From Candidatus Omnitrophota bacterium (lineage in GTDB: Bacteria; Omnitrophota; Gorgyraeia; Zapsychrales; Fredricksoniimonadaceae): 8,553 bases of DNA. Shown in pieces: positions 1-6,229 of the stretch. The notes beneath the pieces were generated by a model that did not search any database, was not told the origin of the DNA, and saw only the letters and a program-made list of their open reading frames with translations. Within the stretch, counting starts at the first letter, position 1. Each line of letters opens with the position of its first letter. A program made the position numbers and the translations under genes. The stretch lies in the NCBI GenBank assembly GCA_016196515.1, contig JACPXN010000120.1:1-8553 (forward strand), given 5' to 3'.

Positions 1-238
1 GCCGGCGGGACTGACGCTGTATAAACATTTGGGCTTATACGCGTACCGTAAAGAATTTTTATTGCGGTACACGCGTTGGCCCAAGTCCATTTTGGAAAGC
101 ACGGAGCAGTTGGAGCAACTGCGCGCTTTGGAAAACGGTGCCCGCATCAAAACCGTCGTGACAAAGGCGGAATCGATCGCAGTGGACACGCTTGAAGACC
201 TAAAAACAGCGGAGGAATTTTTGAGGCGCCATGGTTAA
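1..238 (+). CDS. kdsB: CMP-Kdo synthetase (3-deoxy-manno-octulosonate cytidylyltransferase), C-terminal part
   Basis: Partial gene, open at the window start; the reading frame begins at base 2 and about 78 codons remain. KdsB couples Kdo to CMP from CTP in the cytoplasm, giving the activated sugar used by the Kdo transferase of lipid A-core assembly. The remaining part shows the family's C-terminal signature: HLGLYAYRKEFL, then LEQLRALENGARI, then VDTLEDL near the end, all in the expected order. Its stop codon overlaps the start of kdsA by 8 bp, and kdsC follows, so three Kdo-pathway enzymes stand in a row, which supports the call. A TTG at 29 opens an apparent shorter ORF, but the frame is already open upstream of it and conserved residues precede it. 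Confidence 0.93.
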   Translation, partial: PAGLTLYKHLGLYAYRKEFLLRYTRWPKSILESTEQLEQLRALENGARIKTVVTKAESIAVDTLEDLKTAEEFLRRHG

Positions 239-1049
239 AGAGATCAAAATAGGTAAGGTCAGATTCGGCAACAGCCATCCGTTTGTGCTGATCGCCGGGC
301 CCTGCGTGATCGAGTCAGGGGCTTCTGTTTTGGCCATTGCCGAGCGGCTCAAAAAGATCACGTCGCGTTTGAAGGTGCCGTTCGTGTTCAAGGCGAGTTT
401 CGACAAGGCCAACCGCACGTCCATCAGGTCTTTCCGCGGCCCCGGATTATGGGAAGGGTTAAAGGTGTTGGCGGAGATCAAGGCCAAGGTGGGGGTCCCG
501 GTCTTAAGCGACGTGCATGATGTTGGTCAGGTCGGCCCGGCCGCTGAAATTCTGGACATTATCCAGATCCCCGCGTTTTTGTGCCGCCAGACCGACCTCA
601 TCGTGGCCGCGGCCAAAACAGGCAGGGTCATCAATGTTAAAAAGGGACAATTCCTGGCGCCGTGGGACGTGGCCGGCATCATCAAGAAAATGGAAGAGGC
701 CGGTAACCGGAATTTATTGCTCACCGAGCGCGGGGTGAGTTTCGGGTATAACAATCTGGTTTCGGATTTCAGGTCTTTGGCGGTGATGCGCGCGAAGGGA
801 TATCCGGTGATTTTTGATGCCACGCACAGCGTCCAGCGTCCCGGCGGCCTGGGCCATGCCTCGGGCGGGGAAAGCCAATACATTCCGTTATTGGCGCGCT
901 GTGCCGTTGCCGCCGGTGTTGATGGGATCTTTTTAGAGACGCATCCGAACCCGGCCAAGGCCTTGTCCGACGGACTGAATATGCTTCCATTAGACCAATT
1001 GGAAAAATTGCTTAAGGACCTGGTCAATATTGATCGGGTGGTCAAATGA
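231..1049 (+). CDS. kdsA: 3-deoxy-8-phosphooctulonate synthase (Kdo-8-phosphate synthase), metal-dependent class
   Basis: Condenses phosphoenolpyruvate with arabinose-5-phosphate to Kdo-8-phosphate, the first committed step of Kdo synthesis, in the cytoplasm. The 272-residue length is normal for the family. Visible motifs: AGPCVIES (22-29), KASFDKANRTS (54-64), FRGPG (68-72), DVHD (94-97), DATHSVQRPGG (196-206), LETHPNP (235-241) and SDGLNMLP (246-253). Cys25, His199, Glu236 and Asp247 have the same spacing as the four metal ligands of the Aquifex enzyme (Cys11, His185, Glu222, Asp233, as I recall them). The E. coli type has Asn at the Cys position, so this should be a metal-dependent (class II) enzyme. 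The ATG overlaps the kdsB stop by 8 bp, with a GGAGGAA Shine-Dalgarno at 211-217, rather far upstream. It ends in an ATGA overlap with kdsC. Confidence 0.97.
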   Translation: MVKEIKIGKVRFGNSHPFVLIAGPCVIESGASVLAIAERLKKITSRLKVPFVFKASFDKANRTSIRSFRGPGLWEGLKVLAEIKAKVGVPVLSDVHDVGQVGPAAEILDIIQIPAFLCRQTDLIVAAAKTGRVINVKKGQFLAPWDVAGIIKKMEEAGNRNLLLTERGVSFGYNNLVSDFRSLAVMRAKGYPVIFDATHSVQRPGGLGHASGGESQYIPLLARCAVAAGVDGIFLETHPNPAKALSDGLNMLPLDQLEKLLKDLVNIDRVVK

Positions 1050-1555
1050 TATCCGCGCTTAAAAAGATCAAGGTCCTGGCTTTTGACGTGGACGGTGTTT
1101 TGACCGACGGCAAGATCATCATTGACAGCAACGGCGTTGAGACCAAGGCCTTTGACGTGCAGGACGGTTTCGGCATCGTGTTCGCCCAAAAGGCGGGGCT
1201 TAAGACCGCGCTCATTTCCGCCCGCTTTTGCGATGTCGTGCGCCACCGCGCCGAGGACCTGAAGATGGACAGAGTGTTCACGGGCGTTTACCCGAAGACC
1301 GGCGCCTATGAACAGATGTTACAGGATTTTAAAGTTTCGGACAGCGAAGTGTGTTTTGTGGCCGATGATCTGGCCGACCTGGTGGTCCTCAAGCGTGTTG
1401 GTTTCGCGGTGGCCGTGGCCAATGCCGTTGCCGAGGTCAAACAGGCGGCGCATTATGTCACGTCCCGTCGCGGCGGGGAGGGCGCTGCCCGCGAGGTCAT
1501 TGAGATGGTCTTGAAGGCGCAGGGCAAATGGGGGCCTGAATTATATGAACACTAG
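1046..1555 (+). CDS. kdsC: 3-deoxy-D-manno-octulosonate 8-phosphate phosphatase (HAD family)
   Basis: Removes the phosphate from Kdo-8-phosphate to give free Kdo for KdsB. The 169-residue length fits the capless C0-type HAD phosphatases of this family, which work as tetramers. Motif I is FDVDGVLTDG, with nucleophile Asp14 and acid/base Asp16. Motif II is the serine of LISAR (Ser58). Lys84 in YPKTGAY fits motif III, and ADDLADL (106-112) is motif IV, with Ala where Gly is usual before the Asp pair. The C-terminal RRGGEGAAREVIE (141-153) matches the conserved KdsC tail that reaches into the neighbouring subunit. The start overlaps the kdsA stop (ATGA, 1046-1049), indicating translational coupling. 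The stop overlaps the next gene's ATG by 11 bp. Confidence 0.95.
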   Translation: MISALKKIKVLAFDVDGVLTDGKIIIDSNGVETKAFDVQDGFGIVFAQKAGLKTALISARFCDVVRHRAEDLKMDRVFTGVYPKTGAYEQMLQDFKVSDSEVCFVADDLADLVVLKRVGFAVAVANAVAEVKQAAHYVTSRRGGEGAAREVIEMVLKAQGKWGPELYEH

Positions 1556-2537
1556 AAAAAGTTTGTCATTCCCGAATGCTTCTGTCGGGCGTAAAGCCCC
1601 GTTGGGGCCACGCCCCTTTACGGGGAATCCAGATATGGCTGTGGCTGGACCCCCGACAAATACATTCGGGGGTGACAATTTCTGGATTTTACTTTTGACT
1701 TTTGTTTTATTGCTGGTTCCCTCTACGTGTGTTTTCACCGAGGATGCGCCGGCGCAGAACCAGGAGGCGCCCACCCAGCAACTGGAGGGGTTTAATCTCA
1801 ACGGTTATACCACCGGCGGCAAAAAATCGTGGGAGATCAACGGCGATAAAGCCGACATTTCCGACGAGAAAATAAAGATCACCAACGTGGACGCGAATGC
1901 GTTTGACAAGCAAAAGGTCAACCTCAAGTCCAGGACCGGCACCATCAATAAGACCAACGGGGACATCAACCTGAAGGACAATGTGGTCATCACCGCCGAG
2001 CGCGGTACGCAGATGACCACCGATACCCTGGATTGGAAACGCAACCAGGACCTGATCACGACCAAGGACCCGGTCAAGATCGTGGACAAGCAGGGGGTGA
2101 TCACCGGCACAGGCCTGACCGCTCACCCGAATTTGAAACAGGCCGCCATTGATCAGGACGTCAAGGCGGTTTTGAATACGACCAAGGACCTTAAGCCCGA
2201 CCAGACAGCGACCATCACCTGCGACGGGCCCATGCAGATGGACCAGTTAAAAATGATCGCGGTTTTTAATGTCAACGTGGTGGCGGTCGAGGCGTCCACG
2301 GGCCGCCGGCTGTACGCGGACAAGATGACGGTTTATTTTGACGACAAGAACAAAAAGATCAGGAAGGTCATTTGCACGGGCCATGTGAAAGCCATCCAGG
2401 GCGTCAATGCCAGTTACGCCGATGAAATGATTTATGACGGCGACGACCAGAAATTGACCATGACCGGCCGTCCCAAGCTGGTCTTCGACACCAGCGAAAA
2501 TAAGGGATCAGGATTGTTCCCCAAGATGGAAAAATGA
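1545..2537 (+). CDS. LptC-LptA fusion-like LPS transport protein, N-terminus encoded by a repeat element
   Basis: Predicted periplasmic LPS-transport protein of 330 residues, longer than either LptC or LptA alone. Residues 46-63 (WILLLTFVLLL core) form one hydrophobic segment, a membrane anchor or signal peptide. Residues about 80-212 look like LptC: a tryptophan strand (SWEING), the nV...F region, then an IKxTNGDINLKDNVVI type beta pattern and TTKDPVKI. Residues about 218-315 look like the OstA/LptA domain: TATITCDGPMQMD, an NVVAVEA strand, YADKMTVYFDDKNKKI, TGHVKAIQG and a final LTMTGRPKLVF. Neighbours kdsC and lptB are the usual ones. Residues about 7-44 derive from a 116-bp inverted-repeat element. 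A second in-frame start, Met31 at 1635, has GGGGA 8 nt upstream, so the true N-terminus is uncertain. The domain calls rest on pattern recognition, not a profile search. Confidence 0.82.
   Translation: MNTRKSLSFPNASVGRKAPLGPRPFTGNPDMAVAGPPTNTFGGDNFWILLLTFVLLLVPSTCVFTEDAPAQNQEAPTQQLEGFNLNGYTTGGKKSWEINGDKADISDEKIKITNVDANAFDKQKVNLKSRTGTINKTNGDINLKDNVVITAERGTQMTTDTLDWKRNQDLITTKDPVKIVDKQGVITGTGLTAHPNLKQAAIDQDVKAVLNTTKDLKPDQTATITCDGPMQMDQLKMIAVFNVNVVAVEASTGRRLYADKMTVYFDDKNKKIRKVICTGHVKAIQGVNASYADEMIYDGDDQKLTMTGRPKLVFDTSENKGSGLFPKMEK
1563..1678. repeat. 116-bp imperfect inverted-repeat (MITE/palindromic) element inside the lptC-lptA 5' end
   Basis: The ends 1563-1589 and 1652-1678 are inverted copies of each other over 27 bp, with 22 positions complementary; both begin TTGTCA when read inward and contain CCCGAATG and TGTCGGG. 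The interior carries further small stems (GTAAAG at 1591 pairs with CTTTAC; CCCC/GGGG blocks) and a CGGGGAATCCAG segment that mirrors the left ATTCCCG. No transposase is encoded. The GTCATTCCCG...GGGAATCCAG style resembles dispersed palindromic repeats known from many bacteria. No target-site duplication is evident. All three codon positions run through without a stop in the lptC-lptA frame. Confidence 0.78.
1622..1637 (+). promoter_or_regulatory. Alternative ribosome binding site and start (Met31) within the repeat element
   Basis: GGGGA at 1622-1626 lies 8 nt before an in-frame ATG at 1635-1637. Starting here would leave 15 residues before the hydrophobic segment (46-63), a more usual signal/anchor layout than the 45 residues from the ATG at 1545. 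The upstream ATG has only GGGGG at 1530-1534, 10 nt away. Which one is used cannot be decided from the sequence. Confidence 0.4.
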
Positions 2538-2541
2538 CCCT

Positions 2542-3264
2542 ATGCGTTTACTGGAAGCAAAAAATCTGGTGAAGACCTACGGCGGGCGCCGCGTCGTGGA
2601 TGGATTGACCATTTCGGTGGGCCGTTGTGAGATCGTGGGCCTTTTGGGCCCCAATGGCGCCGGCAAGACCACGAGTTTTTACATGGTGGTGGGTATCATT
2701 GATCCTGATGAAGGGCAGGTGGTCTTTGACCAGGAAGACATCACTCAAAAACCCATCCATGACCGCTGCCGTCTGGGGATGGGGTATCTGGCGCAGGAAA
2801 GTTCCATCTTCCGCAAACTGACCGTCGAGGAAAACATCATGGCGGTCCTGGAGACCTTGCATTTGAGTCCCAGGGAACGCAAAAACCGTCTGGAGTCTTT
2901 GCTGGAAGAACTCAATATTTCGCATCTGGCCAGATCCAGGGCCTATACGCTTTCCGGCGGGGAACGCCGGCGCTTGGAGATCACCCGGGCTTTGGTCACC
3001 AACCCGTCGTTCTTGCTTTTGGACGAGCCGTTCTCGGGGATCGATCCCATCGTCGTGGCCGAGGCGCAGGAGATCATCCGCGACCTTAAAAAACGGGGCT
3101 TAGGGATCTTGCTGACCGACCATAACGTGCGCGAGACCCTGTCCATCACCGACCGCGCGTATCTGGTTGCCGACGGCAGGATCCTGATCTCCGGCACGGC
3201 GCAGGACCTGATCAACGACCAGAAAGCCCGAAAAATTTATCTGGGTGAGAAATTCAGCATGTAG
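2542..3264 (+). CDS. lptB: LPS export ABC transporter ATP-binding protein
   Basis: Cytoplasmic ATPase that, as a dimer with LptF and LptG, powers extraction of LPS from the inner membrane. The 240 residues show every ABC element: Walker A GPNGAGKTT (36-44, Lys42), Q-loop Gln85 in GYLAQESSIF, signature LSGGE (137-141), Walker B FLLLDEPF (157-164) with catalytic Glu162, D-loop SGIDP and H-loop His194 in TDHN. The stretch GLGILLTDHNVRETL and the GYLAQE...FRKLTVEENI block are typical of LptB rather than of the related branched-chain amino-acid ATPases. It begins 4 bp after the lptC-lptA fusion and has no strong Shine-Dalgarno, suggesting coupling. In many bacteria rpoN follows lptB; here trigger factor does. 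LptF and LptG are not in the window. Confidence 0.96.
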   Translation: MRLLEAKNLVKTYGGRRVVDGLTISVGRCEIVGLLGPNGAGKTTSFYMVVGIIDPDEGQVVFDQEDITQKPIHDRCRLGMGYLAQESSIFRKLTVEENIMAVLETLHLSPRERKNRLESLLEELNISHLARSRAYTLSGGERRRLEITRALVTNPSFLLLDEPFSGIDPIVVAEAQEIIRDLKKRGLGILLTDHNVRETLSITDRAYLVADGRILISGTAQDLINDQKARKIYLGEKFSM

Positions 3265-3272
3265 GAGATGAA

Positions 3273-4175
3273 ATGAAAGTGGATGTGAAAAAGATCGACG
3301 CGCTCAAACGCGAGGTCAAATTTGAGGTCCCCCGCGAGCGGGTCAGCAAGACCATGGACGAGGTGTACGAGGAGATCGGCAAATACGCCAAGGTCAGGGG
3401 CTTTCGCCCGGGCAAGGTGCCGCGCGCCATCCTGGCCAATTCCCACAGCAAGCTCGCCGAGGAAGAGACCATCAAGAAACTCGTGCCGCAGGCCTATCAG
3501 GAAGGCATCGGCCAGCACCGGTTAAACCCCATTGACCTTCCCCAGATCACGGACGTGGCCCTGAAGGACGGCATTTTGAGTTTCAAAGCGACTTTGGACA
3601 TCCGTCCCGAAGTGAAACCCGGTCCTTATAAGGGGATCAAGGTGACCCGCAAAAGTTCCAAGGTGAGCGAGGAAGATATCAGCAAGACCCTTGAATTTTT
3701 CAAGAAAGGCCGCGACGGCGCCGAAACCGTCATTGACGATGCGTTCGCGCGGGGCATGGGTTTTCCGAACCTGGCGGATTTCAAGCAGGCCCTTGCGCGC
3801 CAATTGGAACTGGACAAGGACCGCCAGAACCGCGTTGACGTGGAAAACCAGGTCATTGACGCCCTCATGAAGAATGCCAAACTCGTCGTGCCGCAGTCCC
3901 TGGTCCAGCGCCAGCTGCAGCAGCGTTTGAACGAGACCCTCAAGCGGCTTAAAAACCAGGGTATGAAGGACGAGGAGATCCAAAAAAAAGAAGCCGAGAT
4001 CACCAAGTCGCTGCAGGAGATCGTTGAGCGCGACGTGAAGGTGTATCTCATCCTCGAGGCAATCGCCAAACAGGAAAAGATCGAGGCGCCAGAGGAAGAG
4101 AATTTGCCGGCCAAGGTCATGGAATTTTTGCTCAAAGAAGCCAAATGGGAAAGCGACCTACTGACGCAGGTCTAA
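3273..4175 (+). CDS. tig: Trigger factor lacking the PPIase domain
   Basis: Ribosome-associated chaperone for nascent chains. At 300 residues it is far shorter than the usual 430-450. The N-terminal ribosome-binding domain (about 1-115) is complete, with the signature GFRPGKVP (43-50) in the ribosome-contact loop, followed by the IRPEVKPGPYKGIKV strand. The first linker VSEEDISKTLEFFKKGRD (131-148) then passes directly to DDAFARGMGFPNLADFKQALARQL (155-178), which normally begins the C-terminal arm domain after the FKBP-like domain. The C-terminal helical part runs to about 290 (VPQSLVQRQLQQRL, KVYLILEAIAKQE). The FKBP domain is thus cleanly missing, with no frameshift scar. AGGAGA-type Shine-Dalgarno at 3263-3267, 5 nt before the ATG. 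clpP follows, as in the classic tig-clpP order. Confidence 0.92.
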   Translation: MKVDVKKIDALKREVKFEVPRERVSKTMDEVYEEIGKYAKVRGFRPGKVPRAILANSHSKLAEEETIKKLVPQAYQEGIGQHRLNPIDLPQITDVALKDGILSFKATLDIRPEVKPGPYKGIKVTRKSSKVSEEDISKTLEFFKKGRDGAETVIDDAFARGMGFPNLADFKQALARQLELDKDRQNRVDVENQVIDALMKNAKLVVPQSLVQRQLQQRLNETLKRLKNQGMKDEEIQKKEAEITKSLQEIVERDVKVYLILEAIAKQEKIEAPEEENLPAKVMEFLLKEAKWESDLLTQV

Positions 4176-4180
4176 GGAGG
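4173..4180 (+). promoter_or_regulatory. Strong ribosome binding site of clpP containing the tig stop codon
   Basis: TAAGGAGG includes the trigger-factor stop (4173-4175) and is close to the full anti-Shine-Dalgarno complement. It lies 5 nt before the clpP ATG at 4186 and is the strongest site seen in the window, implying efficient coupled translation. Confidence 0.8.
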
Positions 4181-4185
4181 ATCAA

Positions 4186-4797
4186 ATGTCCAAATCACAA
4201 ATTTTAGTTCCGATGGTCATTGAAAAGACCACCAACGGGGAACGCGCGTACGACATTTATTCGCGGCTGCTCAAAGACCGGATCATTTTTTTGGGCACGG
4301 CCATTGACGACACCGTCGCCAACGTGGTCATCGCGCAAATGCTGTTCTTGCAGTCCGAGGATTCGCAGAAAGACATCAACCTGTACGTCAATTCTCCCGG
4401 CGGTTCGGTGACGGCAGGGCTGGCCATTTACGACACCATGCAGTTCGTCAAACCCGACGTGTGCACCTATTGCGTCGGCCAGGCCTCCAGCATGGGCGCG
4501 GTGCTGTTGACCGCGGGGGCCAAAGGCAAACGCTACGCGCTTCCCAACGCCCGCATCATGATCCATCAGCCGTGGGGCGGCACGCAGGGGACCGCCAGCG
4601 ATATTTCCATCCAGGCGGAGGAGATCCTGCGCATGAAGGGAGAACTCAACAAGATCCTGGCCAAACACACGGGCCAGTCCGTGGAGAAGGTCCAAAAAGA
4701 CGCGGACCGCGATTTCTTCATGTCCGCCCAGCAATCCAAGGAGTACGGGCTGGTGGACGGCGTCATCGCGCATTTCGGGGAACCGGATAAAAGATAG
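4186..4797 (+). CDS. clpP: ATP-dependent Clp protease proteolytic subunit
   Basis: Serine peptidase that forms a double-heptamer chamber and degrades proteins fed in by a Clp ATPase. The 203 residues are a normal length. The catalytic triad is present with E. coli spacing: Ser102 in GQASSMGA, His127 in MIHQPWGG and Asp176 in DADRDFFMS (25 and 49 residues apart). The oxyanion-region NSPGGSV (69-75) and the ERAYDIYSRLLKDRIIFLG block (19-37) are typical of true ClpP rather than of ClpP-like TepA or SppA. It follows tig by 10 bp, as in many bacteria, but the gene after it is an aminotransferase and not clpX, so the ATPase partner must be encoded elsewhere. Confidence 0.97.
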   Translation: MSKSQILVPMVIEKTTNGERAYDIYSRLLKDRIIFLGTAIDDTVANVVIAQMLFLQSEDSQKDINLYVNSPGGSVTAGLAIYDTMQFVKPDVCTYCVGQASSMGAVLLTAGAKGKRYALPNARIMIHQPWGGTQGTASDISIQAEEILRMKGELNKILAKHTGQSVEKVQKDADRDFFMSAQQSKEYGLVDGVIAHFGEPDKR

Positions 4798-4811
4798 AAA
4801 GGCCATTCATT

Positions 4812-5954
4812 ATGAAACGCAATTTGCTGTTGACCCCGGGACCGACCCAGGTCCCGCCGGAATTGTGCGCCGCTCTCGGGCGGCCCATCATCCACCACCG
4901 CACTCCGCAGTTCCAGGAGAACATCAAACAGGCCGTCGAGGGGCTCAAAGAACTTTTCCAGACCAAGCACGACGTTTACCTTTTGACTTCTTCCGGCACC
5001 GGCGGCATGGAAGCGGCGGTCTGCAATCTGCTTTCCCCGGGGGATGTGGCCATCACGGTGGAGGGCGGGAAGTTCGGCGAGCGCTGGACGGAATTGTGCA
5101 ATGCTTATGGGGTACAAGCCCGTGTGCTTAAAGTTGAATGGGGGAAGGTGCCGACGGCGGACCAGATCAAGGCGCAATGGAAAGCCAACCCGCAGGCCAA
5201 GGCGGTGTTCATCACGCTGGCCGAAACATCCACCGGTGTCACGCCCGACGTCGCAGCCATCGGCGAGGCGGTCAAGGGCACGCCCGCGGTTTTGGTCGTG
5301 GACGCCATCAGCGGCCTGGGTGTTCAGGAGATCAAAACCGATAGTTGGCATTGCGATGTAGTTGTTGCCGGTTCTCAAAAGGGATTGATGCTGCCGCCGG
5401 GCCTGGCCTTTGTCAGCGCCAGTCCCAAGGCGCAGGCATTGATCGCCTCGTCCAATAACCGCCGTTATTATTTTGACCTGCGCGAGGCCAAAAAGGCCAT
5501 GGAGAAAATAGATACGCCGTTCACTCCGGCCATCGGCATCATCATTGCCCTGGTTGAGAGTTTGCGCCTGATGAAGGAAAGGGGTTTCGATCATTTGTTT
5601 AAGCATTATGCCCGTCTGGCCAAAGCCACGCGCGCCGGCACCAAAGCCATCGGCCTGGAATTGTTCCCGCAGGAAAGTTGTACGACCAATGTTTTGACCG
5701 CGGTGAAGGTGCCTACCGGTATTGATGGGGAAAAATTGACGAAGACCATGCGCGACACCCACGGTATCACCTTTGCCGGCGGACAGGGCCCTTTGAAGGG
5801 AAAGGTCATCCGCATGGCGCACATGGGCGCTTTGGATGAATACGATGTCCTGACAGGTCTGGCCTGCCTGGAGAAGGTCTTGCATGAGATGGGACACAAA
5901 TTTGAATTGGGCGCGGGTCTAGCCGCAGCGCAGAAAGTGTTGAATCAAAAGTAG
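4812..5954 (+). CDS. Class V PLP-dependent aminotransferase (serine/alanine-glyoxylate aminotransferase family)
   Basis: Fold-type I PLP enzyme of 380 residues. The family hallmarks are visible: LLLTPGPTQVPPEL at the N-terminus, HHRTPQF (28-34), the cofactor-phosphate loop TSSGTGGMEA (59-68), SxTGVTPD (140-146), VVDAISGLG with Asp164 that pairs with the pyridine nitrogen, and AGSQKGLMLPPGL with Schiff-base Lys190. The C-terminus has GGQGPLKGKVIRMAHMG. Relatives act as serine-pyruvate or alanine-glyoxylate aminotransferases, and in organisms without classical SerC some are thought to aminate phosphohydroxypyruvate in serine synthesis, often next to serA. No serA is seen here, so the substrate is left open. 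It starts 14 bp after clpP with AAAGG at 4798-4802, and is the last gene of the GC-rich unit. Confidence 0.9.
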   Translation: MKRNLLLTPGPTQVPPELCAALGRPIIHHRTPQFQENIKQAVEGLKELFQTKHDVYLLTSSGTGGMEAAVCNLLSPGDVAITVEGGKFGERWTELCNAYGVQARVLKVEWGKVPTADQIKAQWKANPQAKAVFITLAETSTGVTPDVAAIGEAVKGTPAVLVVDAISGLGVQEIKTDSWHCDVVVAGSQKGLMLPPGLAFVSASPKAQALIASSNNRRYYFDLREAKKAMEKIDTPFTPAIGIIIALVESLRLMKERGFDHLFKHYARLAKATRAGTKAIGLELFPQESCTTNVLTAVKVPTGIDGEKLTKTMRDTHGITFAGGQGPLKGKVIRMAHMGALDEYDVLTGLACLEKVLHEMGHKFELGAGLAAAQKVLNQK

Positions 5955-5979
5955 GATTTTTCCCTTGGTATGAAAGAGA

Positions 5980-6008
5980 TTGTCTGGAACCGGTCCAGAG
6001 GGTATACT
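5980..6008 (+). promoter_or_regulatory. Sigma-70-type promoter of the toxin-antitoxin pair
   Basis: TTGTCT (5980-5985) and TATACT (6003-6008) are separated by exactly 17 nt; they match the -35 and -10 consensus at 4 and 5 of 6 positions. The antitoxin ATG is at 6029, giving a short leader, with AAGGAG at 6017-6022. Assumes a sigma-70-like factor, reasonable but unproven for this host. Confidence 0.65.
5983..5999. promoter_or_regulatory. Operator-like inverted repeat in the toxin-antitoxin promoter
   Basis: TCTGGA-ACCGG-TCCAGA: two perfect 6-bp arms around 5 bp, lying between -35 and -10. Binding there would block RNA polymerase, fitting the autorepression typical of type II toxin-antitoxin operons. 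The arms could instead be a small hairpin, but there is no T-run, so a terminator for the preceding gene is less likely. Confidence 0.5.
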
Positions 6009-6028
6009 TAAGCTAAAAGGAGCGCGTA

Positions 6029-6229
6029 ATGACAACAGTCAAAGAAATAGAGAAGGCCATAGCTGAATTGCCCCCAAAGAAACGCTCTGTCCTAAGATCT
6101 TGGTTTGATAATTTTGAGGCCACGTGTTGGGACAAACAGTTTGAAGCAGATGTCAAGTCAGGGAAACTGGATACCATGGCGGCTAAGGCGTCAGTCAATT
6201 TCAAGACGGGTAAGTGCAGAGAGTTATGA
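6029..6229 (+). CDS. Small antitoxin of a RelE/ParE-type toxin-antitoxin module
   Basis: 66 residues. It begins TTVKEIEKAIAELPPKKRSV, continues with SWFDNFEA and WDKQFEADVKSGKLD, and ends in a basic stretch finishing with REL. I recognise this as a widespread small antitoxin type whose members read roughly EIE.AI..LP......L..W...F....WD.Q...D...GKLD. It probably folds with the toxin and neutralises it; whether it also binds DNA cannot be read from the sequence, though an operator-like repeat lies just upstream. The AAGGAG site at 6017-6022 lies 6 nt before the ATG. The stop overlaps the toxin start (ATGA), so the two are made together. The pair has its own promoter and is likely independent of the housekeeping genes upstream. 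Confidence 0.8.
   Translation: MTTVKEIEKAIAELPPKKRSVLRSWFDNFEATCWDKQFEADVKSGKLDTMAAKASVNFKTGKCREL

Noticed and set aside
527..1246. 239-codon open frame on the minus strand opposite kdsA and kdsC
   Set aside because: Shadow of two enzymes whose catalytic residues are all accounted for on the plus strand.
4566..5897. 443-codon open frame on the minus strand across clpP and the aminotransferase
   Set aside because: It lies opposite two clearly conserved genes and has no recognisable motifs; long antisense frames are expected where codon use is GC-rich.
5955..5979. Terminator after the aminotransferase gene
   Set aside because: A short T-run is present but no stem precedes it; read-through into the toxin-antitoxin pair remains possible.
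6214..6225. GTG start for the toxin, four codons upstream
   Set aside because: The ATG at 6226 gives the usual ATGA coupling and the N-terminus MKH seen in this toxin family.
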